Position numbers and translations under genes: made by a program. 32,780 nt of DNA from CAZNEZ01 sp964572475 (GTDB lineage Bacteria > Bacillota > Clostridia > Lachnospirales > Lachnospiraceae). The notes under the pieces were generated by a model. That model searched no databases, was not told the DNA's origin, and saw only the letters and a program-made list of their open reading frames with translations. The stretch covers positions 1 to 32,780 of the forward strand of contig CAZNEZ010000021.1 in the NCBI GenBank assembly GCA_964572475.1, written 5' to 3'. Shown in pieces: positions 1 through 7,699 of this stretch. Numbering within the stretch: position 1 is the stretch's first letter; the number at the start of each line of letters is the position of its first letter.

Positions 1-1
1 T

Positions 2-1093
2 AATATAGTGAACAGTGAAGAAGAATCAACAGCATATGAGGTAGCACCAGAGAATGCAGAACTGAGTGCAGCGCTAGATATGCCTATTGTGTCAGAAGGT
101 CTTAAAGCAGAGTCCTTAGGTGTTGAATATGAGATAAAAGGAATAAGAGCCAGTAAGAATGTTGAAGATTACATAATAGATGGTGATACTACAACAGCAC
201 TTGATAAAGATGGAAACATAATAAATGAGTACACATTAGTTATAGTAACAATTGAATCAACTAATATTAATTCGGATGAATCTGTTTGGGAAAATACATT
301 TTGTTATAAGAATTATTCTTTACTTTTATTGGACGAAGTGTCAAAGCATACCTATTTAAGATATGAGTTAAATGCTATTAATGATATAGATAAAGATGAT
401 AAGAATGCCTTTAGTTATCATCTGGAAAAAGGAAATAGTACATCGAGAGAACTAATATATATTGTAGATGATAGCAAATTGCATAATAATAATTTGATTC
501 TAGTTATTAATGAATCAGGAGTTTCTAATATGGGTAGAGAAAATATTCGTGGCATGAAGATTAGTCTGCCAGATAAAGAAGCCCTTATTGATTTACTTGA
601 TAAAGACAATGAAACTAGTAAAAAAATATCTGAATTTCAGAATAAAGTTCTTAGTAATACTAAGACATTAGAGGCAGAAGGAGTTACAGTAGCTATAGTT
701 GATATTGATGAAAACCCTAATCCGGAAGATTACAATATTGTAGAAGAAGGGTATAGGAGAGGGTATGATATTACAACAGTAGGACTTGAAGTTGAAGTTA
801 CTAACAATAGAAGTCAGTCATATACAGGAAGTATGACAGATATAGGATTTGGATTTGCATGTACAGATAGAGCAATATTTCCAACTGGAGCCATAGGAGA
901 GAAAGTTATAGAAGAAAAATATCAGTTAGGGAGTGGAGAAAAGAGGATATTTAAGCTACTATATACTATAGATAAAGATGCAAAAGTTAATGATGAGACA
1001 GGTTATCTATTTAGATTTGTATATGAAGACGTTGATGGAGTGGTTCAGAAGGGTAAAGAGATAACCGTTAGTACTGTAATAATGAAATATTAA
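2..1093 (+). CDS. Extracytoplasmic protein with two DUF4352-like domains (5' end outside window)
   Basis: The reading frame is open to the left edge, so the GTG at position 8 is probably not the true start; a signal peptide or membrane anchor would lie outside the window. About 360 residues are visible. Two similar blocks can be seen, roughly residues 25-190 and 215-361. Each has a beta-rich pattern of the kind ...YEIKGI... / ...TLVIVTIES(T)N... / ...LEKGNSTSRELIY..., and the second has VGLEVEVTNNRSQSY and LGSGEKRIFKLLY. This matches the general style of DUF4352/DUF5067 immunoglobulin-like extracellular domains (family assignment by pattern only). No catalytic motif is visible. It lies 48 bases upstream of the first permease gene on the same strand, and a related single-domain protein (4239-4796) closes the cluster, so a role with the ABC transporter is inferred. 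Ligand unknown. Confidence 0.6.
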   Translation, partial: NIVNSEEESTAYEVAPENAELSAALDMPIVSEGLKAESLGVEYEIKGIRASKNVEDYIIDGDTTTALDKDGNIINEYTLVIVTIESTNINSDESVWENTFCYKNYSLLLLDEVSKHTYLRYELNAINDIDKDDKNAFSYHLEKGNSTSRELIYIVDDSKLHNNNLILVINESGVSNMGRENIRGMKISLPDKEALIDLLDKDNETSKKISEFQNKVLSNTKTLEAEGVTVAIVDIDENPNPEDYNIVEEGYRRGYDITTVGLEVEVTNNRSQSYTGSMTDIGFGFACTDRAIFPTGAIGEKVIEEKYQLGSGEKRIFKLLYTIDKDAKVNDETGYLFRFVYEDVDGVVQKGKEITVSTVIMKY

Positions 1094-1141
1094 GGATACT
1101 AAAGGTATTCTTATATAAAAATAAAGAAAAGAGTGTGTATA

Positions 1142-1951
1142 ATGAAGAATATATTTAAGAGTGAATTGAAAAGAGCAATATTTAGTAAAGAAATGCTCTT
1201 TGCCATAATAATAGGGCTGATAATATCAATATGGCATATTGTTAGTATTGTTCCAGATAATATGATAGGTGCTGATTTTGAGAGCCTATTCCCTTTAGCC
1301 TATCCTTTGCATGTCTTTAACATGTGGATAGGTAATTCCTACGGTATACAGCCATATTTGTATTATTTTTTACTGCCTATTATAGTAGTGATTCCATTTG
1401 GGCTATCATATTATTCAGACATGAAAAGTGGTTATATCAATCATATATGTCTTAGAGTAAGTAAAAAGAAATATCTTATGAGTAAATATTGTGCAACATT
1501 TATATCAGGAGGGATTGCATTTATCATTCCACTTTTGATTAATCTGATGGCTACAGCAGTGTTGTTTCCCTCAATATTACCTCAGGCTTCAGATGAAATG
1601 GGTAATACCCTAACAACTTCTTATATACTATACAAATTGTATTTTAATCAGCCATACTTATACATATTTATATATTTTATAATTGATTTTATTGCAGGCG
1701 GAATAGTGGCATCTATTGCATTGGCAGTAAGTAAATTTGTATCACACATATATATGGTTGTAGCATATCCATTAGTTATATACATATTTTTCTATTCATT
1801 ACTTGATATGATAGGCCAATCGGAATATGGTCTGGTTTACATTCTGAATCCTGGACATGGAATGAAAGGTATAATACCTTTAATCTGTATCGCAATATTT
1901 GGGATATTGACAGCGATGATATATTATCTGCCCGCTAAAAAATGGAGATAG
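1142..1951 (+). CDS. ABC-2 type membrane protein, permease 1
   Basis: Predicted integral membrane protein of 269 residues with about six hydrophobic segments (near residues 14-35, 75-97, 117-142, 175-200, 205-225 and 240-262). The N-terminus (MKNIFKSELKRAIFSKEML) is the amphipathic cytoplasmic start usual for ABC-2 permeases of the bacitracin/lantibiotic immunity type. The ATG at 1142 was chosen over the in-frame GTG at 1133 because an AAGAAAAGAG stretch lies just before it. It is followed by two more membrane protein genes and one ATPase gene, which argues that it is a transporter subunit. It has no catalytic residues of its own, so the substrate cannot be read from the sequence. Confidence 0.75.
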   Translation: MKNIFKSELKRAIFSKEMLFAIIIGLIISIWHIVSIVPDNMIGADFESLFPLAYPLHVFNMWIGNSYGIQPYLYYFLLPIIVVIPFGLSYYSDMKSGYINHICLRVSKKKYLMSKYCATFISGGIAFIIPLLINLMATAVLFPSILPQASDEMGNTLTTSYILYKLYFNQPYLYIFIYFIIDFIAGGIVASIALAVSKFVSHIYMVVAYPLVIYIFFYSLLDMIGQSEYGLVYILNPGHGMKGIIPLICIAIFGILTAMIYYLPAKKWR

Positions 1952-1976
1952 ATATAGGCCTTAGAATGGAGTGTTT

Positions 1977-2705
1977 ATGAAAAAAACAGGAATTGGATAT
2001 TTAAGAGCGATAGTAGTATTAGTGATAGTGGCAGTTATAATATTTTTTAACCTGTATATTGAACAACGTAGTGAAGGCATCTTTGCTAATTCAGTTGCAG
2101 ATGGATATATGATGATTACAAGTATGAGCAAGTTCATTTTTATTGTTGCTATACCATGGATGATAATAATGTTATTTATATGCAGCAATGATATGGATAC
2201 TAATAGAATCCTTAGATACAGTTCCCTGTCTAAACTAGTTAGTTATCAGGCAAAGAAACTATCTAAGATTGCTATTATTTTTACATTGTTCATTATAGGG
2301 ATTACTGGATTGTTCGGAAAAGTAATATTTGGCAGTGAAATTAACTGGAACCAAAAATTAAGCAGGTTTTATTGTACACTTAAAGAAACAAGCAATATTA
2401 GATTAATAATTGTAATAGCAGCAACAATGCTGATTATCCTTATAAGGATTTTGATATTGTCAAGCTTCACAATGCTAATACAATTAGCTACTAATAGTTT
2501 GATTACAGGAATTTTAGTATCATTTGCAGTAATGATATGTGAAATGGGTGTTAAGATTAGTTATTATCAGCGCCTAGTGTCCGAAAGCTATGAAGATTGG
2601 CTTGCACCAGAGAATATATTGTTTTCAATAGCTAAGGGTACAGTACTTCTAGCAGTACTATATTTGTTATGGCATAGCGCAAAATTGCAGAGACGAATAG
2701 TGTAA
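1977..2705 (+). CDS. ABC-2 type membrane protein, permease 2
   Basis: Predicted polytopic membrane protein of 242 residues, with hydrophobic segments near residues 8-25, 50-72, 97-115, 140-160, 165-190 and 215-235. ATG 1977 is preceded by GGAG (1968-1971) with five bases of spacing; the GTG at 1971 overlaps that site and is unlikely to be used. It starts 25 bases after permease 1 and is followed by permease 3 after a repeat-filled gap. No specific family motif was recognised; its assignment as a transporter subunit rests on topology and position. Its last codons (KLQRRIV then TAA) are the source of the 23-bp tandem repeat that follows directly. Confidence 0.65.
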   Translation: MKKTGIGYLRAIVVLVIVAVIIFFNLYIEQRSEGIFANSVADGYMMITSMSKFIFIVAIPWMIIMLFICSNDMDTNRILRYSSLSKLVSYQAKKLSKIAIIFTLFIIGITGLFGKVIFGSEINWNQKLSRFYCTLKETSNIRLIIVIAATMLIILIRILILSSFTMLIQLATNSLITGILVSFAVMICEMGVKISYYQRLVSESYEDWLAPENILFSIAKGTVLLAVLYLLWHSAKLQRRIV

Positions 2706-2777
2706 AGCTACAAAGATGAATAGTGTAAAGCTACAGAGATGAGTAATGTAAAGCTACAGCTATGAATAGTGTAAAGT
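2702..2777 (+). repeat. 23-bp tandem repeat, three copies plus a partial fourth
   Basis: Units run 2702-2724, 2725-2747 and 2748-2770, with GTAAAG at 2771-2776 beginning a fourth. The consensus is GTAAAGCTACAGAGATGAAT followed by AGT. Read in the frame of the upstream gene's end, unit 1 gives K-L-Q-R-stop-I-V-stop, against K-L-Q-R-R-I-V-stop at the true C-terminus, so the array looks like repeated duplication of the last ~23 bp of the permease 2 gene, including its TAA. The last 23 bases of the gene (2679-2701) match the consensus at about 18 of 23 positions. Confidence 0.85.
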
Positions 2778-2798
2778 AATATTGTGAAAAGGAGTAGT

Positions 2799-3569
2799 AT
2801 GAGATTATTAAAACAGATAAAGTACGATATTAAATCAGGAATATTAATAAATGGAAATAAATTCTTTGTTTTTACAGTAGTATTGTTAATGTTTATGATT
2901 AATTATTATAGTAATACTATAAGACTTGCAGAGACATCAGTAAAAGTTAACCTTAGTGATTACATAATTCATGCATTCAGTGGAATGAAAATAGAAACAT
3001 ATGGAATAGAGAATACTTTTGTTATACCAGGTCTGTGGCTTGTTATTAATTTTTACATTCTGATTATGAGTAGTAATTATCCATATTGGGATTTGAGAAC
3101 ACGTGGGTATCAGGTTATGTTAAGACAGCCATCGAAAAATATATGGTGGACAAGCAAAATAATATGGATAATATTAAATGTTTTGTCATATTACCTGATT
3201 ATAATAGGTACCTCAATTCTGGCAACAGTTATGTTTGGCGGAAATGTTGATATAGAACAGATTAATCCACTTATATATGTGGTACCATTTATTGTTGATG
3301 TGCTAATAGTACTGATAGCGATTGTAATATCAATGGTAATCAATCCTATAGCAGGAGTGATTATCAGTTCAGCAATAATGATAGTGTCAGCATATATACC
3401 TTCACGCTATCTTATGGGAAATTATTCCATGTATTTAAGAAGCAGTATTTGTGATGAATTCAGAGGGTTTGACTTTGAAACAGGAGGTATAGTTATAATT
3501 GCAGCAATTATAGTATTATCCGTTATTGGTAAAGCAGTATTTAGTAAAAAAGAAGTATTTGTTAGATAA
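2799..3569 (+). CDS. ABC-2 type membrane protein, permease 3
   Basis: Predicted membrane protein of 256 residues. It begins MRLLKQIKYDIKSGILINGN, a cytoplasmic amphipathic start, then a hydrophobic segment (about 20-42), a loop, and further segments near 75-95, 122-150, 160-187, 192-210 and 230-248. ATG 2799 follows AAAGGAG (2788-2794) by four bases; an upstream in-frame GTG at 2784 is possible but has no site of its own. The gene lies between permease 2 and the ATPase on the same strand, so a three-permease transporter, or a two-permease transporter with an accessory membrane protein, is inferred. Substrate unknown. Confidence 0.7.
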   Translation: MRLLKQIKYDIKSGILINGNKFFVFTVVLLMFMINYYSNTIRLAETSVKVNLSDYIIHAFSGMKIETYGIENTFVIPGLWLVINFYILIMSSNYPYWDLRTRGYQVMLRQPSKNIWWTSKIIWIILNVLSYYLIIIGTSILATVMFGGNVDIEQINPLIYVVPFIVDVLIVLIAIVISMVINPIAGVIISSAIMIVSAYIPSRYLMGNYSMYLRSSICDEFRGFDFETGGIVIIAAIIVLSVIGKAVFSKKEVFVR

Positions 3570-3577
3570 TTTGCAGA

Positions 3578-3596
3578 TGTACCACATTATGGTACA
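3578..3596 (+). other. Small hairpin between permease 3 and the ATPase gene
   Basis: TGTACCA (3578-3584) and TGGTACA (3590-3596) form a perfect 7-bp stem with a five-base loop, CATTA. No T-run follows, so it is not a terminator. It sits just upstream of the ATPase ribosome binding site and could be a processing or stability element; that role is inference. Confidence 0.5.
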
Positions 3597-3610
3597 GGAA
3601 TGGAGAGAAA

Positions 3611-4258
3611 ATGTCATATATTGAAGTAAAAGACTATAGTAAGATTCTTACAGGAAAATCAGTCCTTAAGAATATAAATATTAGAATGGAGTCAGGTAAT
3701 ATCTATGGATTTAAGGGCAAAAATGCATCAGGAAAAACTATGCTGATGCGAGCAATATGCGGACTTATCCTGCCAACAAGCGGTGAGGTTGTAATTAATG
3801 ATGAAGTGGTAGGCAAAGATATATCATTTCCAAGAAGTGTTGGAGCGCTAATTGAAAATCCTGGATTCCTTAATGATTATTCTGCATTTAAAAATCTTAG
3901 AATACTTGCAGATATTAAGGGTGAAATATCTGATCAGGACATTAAAAATGTTATAGAGCAAGTTGGACTTGATCCTGAAGATAAGATGAAATACAAGAAA
4001 TTTTCTCTTGGAATGAAGCAAAAGCTTGGTATTGCTGCAGCTATTATGGAGAACCCAGATATTATTATTCTGGACGAACCAACAAATGCTCTGGATACAG
4101 ATAGCATAGAAAAGCTTAGACAGATAATTAAGAATCATAAGGAAAGAGGAGCTCTTATAATTCTTTCATCTCATGATGCAGAAGAACTTGAAATGCTATC
4201 AGACCATATATTCTTTATAGAAAGTGGGGAATGTAAAAATGAGAACAGGGAAAAATAA
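3611..4258 (+). CDS. ABC transporter ATP-binding protein, BcrA/LanF-like
   Basis: ATPase of 215 residues expected to energise the three membrane proteins encoded upstream. Walker A is at residues 36-43 (GKNASGKT), where the usual fourth-position Gly is Ala; the ABC signature region is FSLGMKQKLGIAAAI; Walker B is IIILDEPTNALD; the switch His is in LSSHDAEE. At the place of the Q-loop there is VGALIENPGF with Glu82 instead of Gln, the 'E-loop' known from lantibiotic and bacitracin exporters. ATG 3611 follows GGAGAGAAA. The length is short for the BcrA type (usually nearer 230-300), lacking the C-terminal extension. Overlaps the next gene by 20 bases. Likely an exporter giving self-protection or antimicrobial/envelope-stress resistance, by family; the substrate is not shown. 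Confidence 0.85.
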   Translation: MSYIEVKDYSKILTGKSVLKNINIRMESGNIYGFKGKNASGKTMLMRAICGLILPTSGEVVINDEVVGKDISFPRSVGALIENPGFLNDYSAFKNLRILADIKGEISDQDIKNVIEQVGLDPEDKMKYKKFSLGMKQKLGIAAAIMENPDIIILDEPTNALDTDSIEKLRQIIKNHKERGALIILSSHDAEELEMLSDHIFFIESGECKNENREK

Positions 4259-4796
4259 GATAATCGCTATTATATCAGCAGTCCTTGCAACTGTAATTAT
4301 TATTACATATGTTATGATGGTGATAAAGGTTAACGCTAAAATAGTCACACCTGAAGATACAATATATAATATTGGCGAAGAATGGGTGGTAAGTGGAGTA
4401 ACGTGTAATGTTAAAGCAGCTAAATGGTACAGTAAGGAAGAGATAGAAGATAAATATCCTACGTTTGATACAGGATTTGCGGAAGCTGATTACAAGGTGG
4501 TTATGCTTACTATAGAAGCAGCCAATAATACTGATGAAGAAAAAACATGTGCGCTTAATGAATATAATCTTGAGACAGAGGGTATAAGCAACGGAATAAG
4601 TAATCTGCTGACTCAGTGTATGCCTGATTCGGGACTAGGAATGTATCTAGAGCCGGGAGAGAAGAAAACAGCAGTAGTTCCTTATGTCTTTTTTGATTTT
4701 TGGTTTAATAGCAATGAGTGGAAAAGTGTAGAAGATAGAGAGTTTAGATTAGTTACAAATCTTTATCCTGATAAAGTGTATGTTAAGGTATTCTAA
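4239..4796 (+). CDS. Membrane-anchored DUF4352-like protein
   Basis: A protein of 185 residues: a basic N-terminus, one hydrophobic segment (about residues 6-30, IIAIISAVLATVIIITYVMM), then a single extracytoplasmic beta-type domain. The pattern resembles DUF4352 proteins (VVMLTIEAANNTDEE followed later by LEPGEKKTAVVPY). ATG 4239 lies seven bases after GGGGAA; an in-frame GTG at 4224 is less likely. The gene overlaps the ATPase gene by 20 bases, so translation is probably coupled and the protein probably belongs to the transporter, perhaps as a substrate-capturing or sensing subunit (inference). It resembles the domains of the protein at the left edge of the window. Confidence 0.7.
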   Translation: MRTGKNKIIAIISAVLATVIIITYVMMVIKVNAKIVTPEDTIYNIGEEWVVSGVTCNVKAAKWYSKEEIEDKYPTFDTGFAEADYKVVMLTIEAANNTDEEKTCALNEYNLETEGISNGISNLLTQCMPDSGLGMYLEPGEKKTAVVPYVFFDFWFNSNEWKSVEDREFRLVTNLYPDKVYVKVF

Positions 4797-4810
4797 TTTT
4801 GAATTAATTA

Positions 4811-4819
4811 TGTTATACT
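4811..4819 (+). promoter_or_regulatory. Extended -10 promoter for glyA
   Basis: TGT followed by TATACT is an extended -10 element. No good -35 hexamer lies 16-18 bases upstream, so the TG extension would have to compensate. Expected transcription start is near 4826, about 24 bases before the glyA ATG. Confidence 0.45.
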
Positions 4820-4849
4820 AAGTGAAAATTCATTTACGGAGGTAATTAC

Positions 4850-6091
4850 ATGTTTTCATTTGATGAAATTATGACAGTTGATCCTGATATAGCTAATGCG
4901 ATGCAGGATGAGATTAACAGACAGAACAGCCATATAGAGCTGATAGCGTCAGAGAATTTTGTTAGCAAGGCAGTTATGGCAGCTATGGGAAGTCCACTTA
5001 CTAATAAGTATGCAGAGGGTTATCCAGGTAAGAGATATTATGGTGGCTGTCAGTATGTTGATGTTGTTGAGACATTAGCTATAGAGAGGGCTAAGAAGCT
5101 TTTTAATTGTGAATATGCAAATGTTCAGCCACATTCAGGAGCACAGGCTAATCTTGCAGTATTCTTTGCTATGGTTAAACCAGGTGATACTGTTATGGGA
5201 ATGAATCTTGCGCATGGCGGACATCTTACTCATGGAAGTCCAGTTAATATTTCAGGAACATATTTCAATATTGTACCTTATGGTGTTAATGATGAAGGTT
5301 TTATTGATTATGAAGAGATGAGAAGAATAGCAGTTGAGAATAAACCAAAGCTTATAATTGCAGGTGCAAGTGCATATGCAAGAGAGATTGATTTTAAGAA
5401 GTTTAGAGAAGTAGCAGACGAAGTTGGCGCTTATCTGATGGTAGATATGGCACATATTGCCGGACTTGTAGCTGCAGGATTACATATGAGTCCAATTCCT
5501 TATGCTGATGTTGTTACAACAACAACTCATAAGACCTTAAGAGGACCTAGAGGTGGAATGATTCTTTCAAGTGCGGAGAATGCAGAGAAGTTTAAATTCA
5601 ACAAAGCGGTATTCCCAGGTATTCAGGGTGGACCACTTATGCATGTTATTGCAGCTAAAGCTGTATGTTTTAAAGAAGCATTAGATGACAGTTTTAAAGA
5701 GTATATGACTAATGTTAAAAGTAACGCTTCAGCGCTTGCAGCAGGTCTTATGGATAGAGGGTTTAAGATTGTATCTAATGGTACAGATAACCACCTTATG
5801 TTAGTTGACCTTCAGAATATGGGTGTAACAGGTAAAGAATGTGAAAAATTACTTGATGCAGCTAACATTACATGTAATAAGAACACAATTCCTAATGATC
5901 CTGCATCTCCATTTGTTACAAGTGGTATCAGACTTGGCACACCAGCCGTTACATCAAGAGGTATGAAAGCAGACGATATGTCTGTTATTGCAGAAGCTAT
6001 TTCACTTCTTGTTAATGATGTTGATGCTAATAAGGAAAAGGCTATGGAGATGGTTAAGTCTCTCACAGATAAGTATCCACTTTACAAGTAA
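4850..6091 (+). CDS. glyA: Serine hydroxymethyltransferase
   Basis: Converts serine and tetrahydrofolate to glycine and 5,10-methylene-tetrahydrofolate, the main source of one-carbon units; cytosolic, PLP-dependent. The 413 residues equal the usual bacterial length. Visible motifs: SENFVSKAVMAAMGS and YAEGYPGKRYYGGCQ near the N-terminus, the VDMAHIAGLVAAGLH segment, and TTTTHKTLRGPRGG with the PLP Lys at position 228. ATG 4850 is preceded by CGGAGGTAATTAC, a strong ribosome binding site. It is followed 27 bases later by aroC, probably on one transcript. It links functionally to the serC-serA genes further along, though not in the same operon. Confidence 0.97.
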   Translation: MFSFDEIMTVDPDIANAMQDEINRQNSHIELIASENFVSKAVMAAMGSPLTNKYAEGYPGKRYYGGCQYVDVVETLAIERAKKLFNCEYANVQPHSGAQANLAVFFAMVKPGDTVMGMNLAHGGHLTHGSPVNISGTYFNIVPYGVNDEGFIDYEEMRRIAVENKPKLIIAGASAYAREIDFKKFREVADEVGAYLMVDMAHIAGLVAAGLHMSPIPYADVVTTTTHKTLRGPRGGMILSSAENAEKFKFNKAVFPGIQGGPLMHVIAAKAVCFKEALDDSFKEYMTNVKSNASALAAGLMDRGFKIVSNGTDNHLMLVDLQNMGVTGKECEKLLDAANITCNKNTIPNDPASPFVTSGIRLGTPAVTSRGMKADDMSVIAEAISLLVNDVDANKEKAMEMVKSLTDKYPLYK

Positions 6092-6118
6092 TTTAACAGC
6101 GAACAGGAAGGTTTACAG

Positions 6119-7219
6119 ATGTCAGGCTCTATTTTTGGAAATATATTTAAAGTATCAACATGGGGTGAATCTCATGGAAAAGGTGTAGGAGTTGTAGTAG
6201 ATGGGTGTCCAGCGGGGCTTTTACTTTCAGAAGAGGATATTCAGATATACCTTAATAGAAGAAAACCAGGTCAGTCAAAGTATACAACACCTAGACAGGA
6301 AGATGATGAAGTAGAGATTTTATCAGGTATATTTGAGGGAAAGACAACAGGAACCCCTATATCTATGATTGTATTTAATAAGACTCAAAAGTCATCAGAC
6401 TACTCAGAGATATCAGAATACTATAGACCAGGACATGCTGATTATACATTTGATGAGAAGTATGGTTTTAGAGACTATAGAGGTGGTGGAAGGTCTTCTG
6501 GAAGAGAAACCATAGCTAGAGTGGCAGCAGGCGCTATAGCAGCTAAGCTGCTTAAGTCTCTGAACATTGAAGTTAATGCATATACTAAGTCTATTGGTGA
6601 TGTGTCTATTAACTATGATAATTTTAATCTGGAAGAGGTGTACAATAATCCAGTATTTATGCCAGATAAATTAGCGGCTGATAAGGCACAGGAGCTTCTT
6701 AGTGATAAGATGAAGGAAACGGATTCTGTTGGCGGAGTTGTAGAATGTGTTGTAAAAGGTATGCCAACTGGAGTTGGCGAACCCGTATTTGACAAGTTAG
6801 ATGCAAATCTTGCTAAAGCCATTATGTCTATAGGAGCTGTTAAAGGCTTTGAGATAGGTGAGGGTATGAATGTTAGTACGCTGACTGGCTCACAGAATAA
6901 CGACACATTTACTATAGGAGATGCTGGAAGTATTAAGAAGAATACTAACCATGCAGGTGGTATACTTGGTGGTATCAGTGATGGCTCTGACATAGTATTT
7001 AGAGCAGCATTTAAACCTACACCTTCTATATTTAATACGCAGTCAACTGTTAATAAATCAGGAAAGAATATAGAAGTTCAGATTAAAGGAAGACATGATC
7101 CAGTTATAGTTCCAAGAGCTGTAGTAGTTGTTGAAACTATGGCGGCAATTACAATTCTTGATATGCTACTTATGAGCATGACTGCAAGACTTGATAGGAT
7201 TCAGGATTTTTTCAAATAA
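6119..7219 (+). CDS. aroC: Chorismate synthase
   Basis: Catalyses the last step of the shikimate pathway, 5-enolpyruvylshikimate-3-phosphate to chorismate, using reduced FMN; cytosolic. The 366 residues are typical. N-terminal signature GNIFKVSTWGESHGKGVG (His19), then RRKPGQSKYTTPRQEDDEVE, the DYRGGGRSSGRETIARVAAGA segment and the C-terminal PRAVVVVETMAAITI. ATG 6119 follows AGGAAGG at eight bases. It shares a probable transcript with glyA. Its 3' end overlaps by 54 bases the convergent gene on the minus strand (7166-7573). No other shikimate genes are in the window. Confidence 0.97.
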   Translation: MSGSIFGNIFKVSTWGESHGKGVGVVVDGCPAGLLLSEEDIQIYLNRRKPGQSKYTTPRQEDDEVEILSGIFEGKTTGTPISMIVFNKTQKSSDYSEISEYYRPGHADYTFDEKYGFRDYRGGGRSSGRETIARVAAGAIAAKLLKSLNIEVNAYTKSIGDVSINYDNFNLEEVYNNPVFMPDKLAADKAQELLSDKMKETDSVGGVVECVVKGMPTGVGEPVFDKLDANLAKAIMSIGAVKGFEIGEGMNVSTLTGSQNNDTFTIGDAGSIKKNTNHAGGILGGISDGSDIVFRAAFKPTPSIFNTQSTVNKSGKNIEVQIKGRHDPVIVPRAVVVVETMAAITILDMLLMSMTARLDRIQDFFK

Positions 7220-7573
7220 TAAACCGACAAAGAACCAGACGGGCGCGTAATCTAATCTTACGAGCCCGTTTATATTTAATTTACTCTTACTATAATCCCA
7301 TGGACACATATGGTGTTTTTTTAAAAATGAACCAGAGCAATATTCAACTATAAATATTAGAATAGTATAGATACTACCTCTTACCAGTACATTTAATTTC
7401 CGCAAAAATCTATATGCTGGTTTTATTAATGCGGCCATACCATAAATAGGGAACATCAAAATAGAAGATGTTCCGGAAATCCGATAGTCTTTATTAAAAA
7501 TACATGAAATTCCAGTCCAGAATACTTCCATGCATATTCCAGCAGAACCACATTTGAAAAATTCTTTAAACAT
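7166..7573 (-). CDS. CmpB-type putative ABC-transporter membrane protein (PF06541-like)
   Basis: Small integral membrane protein of 135 residues from the chosen start. The C-terminal half has the features I associate with the 'putative ABC-transporter type IV' family (CmpB): RGSIYTILIFIVEYCSGS, then CPWDYSKSKLNINGLVRLDYAP and WFFVGLLFE. About four hydrophobic segments are seen. The open frame runs back to 7681, but ATG at 7571-7573 is preferred: GAGG lies seven bases before it, and the extra upstream residues do not look like family sequence. It is convergent with aroC and overlaps its last 54 bases. The conserved NGLVRLDYAP codons form, on the plus strand, a hairpin placed like an aroC terminator. 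The function of the family is not established. Confidence 0.75.
   Translation of the reverse strand: MFKEFFKCGSAGICMEVFWTGISCIFNKDYRISGTSSILMFPIYGMAALIKPAYRFLRKLNVLVRGSIYTILIFIVEYCSGSFLKKHHMCPWDYSKSKLNINGLVRLDYAPVWFFVGLLFEKILNPIKSCSHAHK
7239..7269 (+). terminator. Hairpin downstream of aroC, inside the convergent gene
   Basis: ACGGGCGCGTAA (7239-7250) and TTACGAGCCCGT (7258-7269) form a 12-bp stem with one mismatch and a seven-base loop, followed by a T-rich stretch (TTATATTTAATTT). It lies 19 bases after the aroC stop. The T-run is interrupted, so termination may be partial. On the other strand the same bases encode the conserved NGLVRLDYAP region. Confidence 0.6.
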
Positions 7574-7590
7574 AAGCAACCTCAATCGAA

Positions 7591-7620
7591 ATAGTACTTG
7601 ATAAATAGTTAGTTTAACAA
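7591..7620 (-). promoter_or_regulatory. Possible promoter for the CmpB-type gene
   Basis: On the minus strand, TTGTTA (7615-7620) and TACTAT (7591-7596) are separated by 18 bases. The expected start near 7584 would leave a very short leader just before GAGG (7580-7583). Weak and tight, so tentative. It interleaves with the plus-strand tgt promoter. Confidence 0.35.
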
Positions 7621-7626
7621 TATAAT
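7598..7626 (+). promoter_or_regulatory. Promoter for tgt-yajC
   Basis: TTGATA (7598-7603), a 17-base spacer and a perfect TATAAT (7621-7626). Expected start near 7633, about 67 bases before tgt. Confidence 0.75.
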
Positions 7627-7699
7627 GTGTAGGATAAACTAAAAATATACAACAATAATTTAATATATGAAAACATAACAAAATAGAAATGGAGCAATG

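Noticed and set aside
2702..2777. Regular repeats as a possible CRISPR array
   Set aside because: The copies are directly adjacent with no spacers and derive from the end of the preceding gene.
6613..6993. Long minus-strand frame inside aroC, and similar ones inside leuB, ilvD, serA and htpG
   Set aside because: All lie opposite well-recognised enzymes, are Ser/Ile/Pro-rich as expected of antisense frames, and have no start signals.
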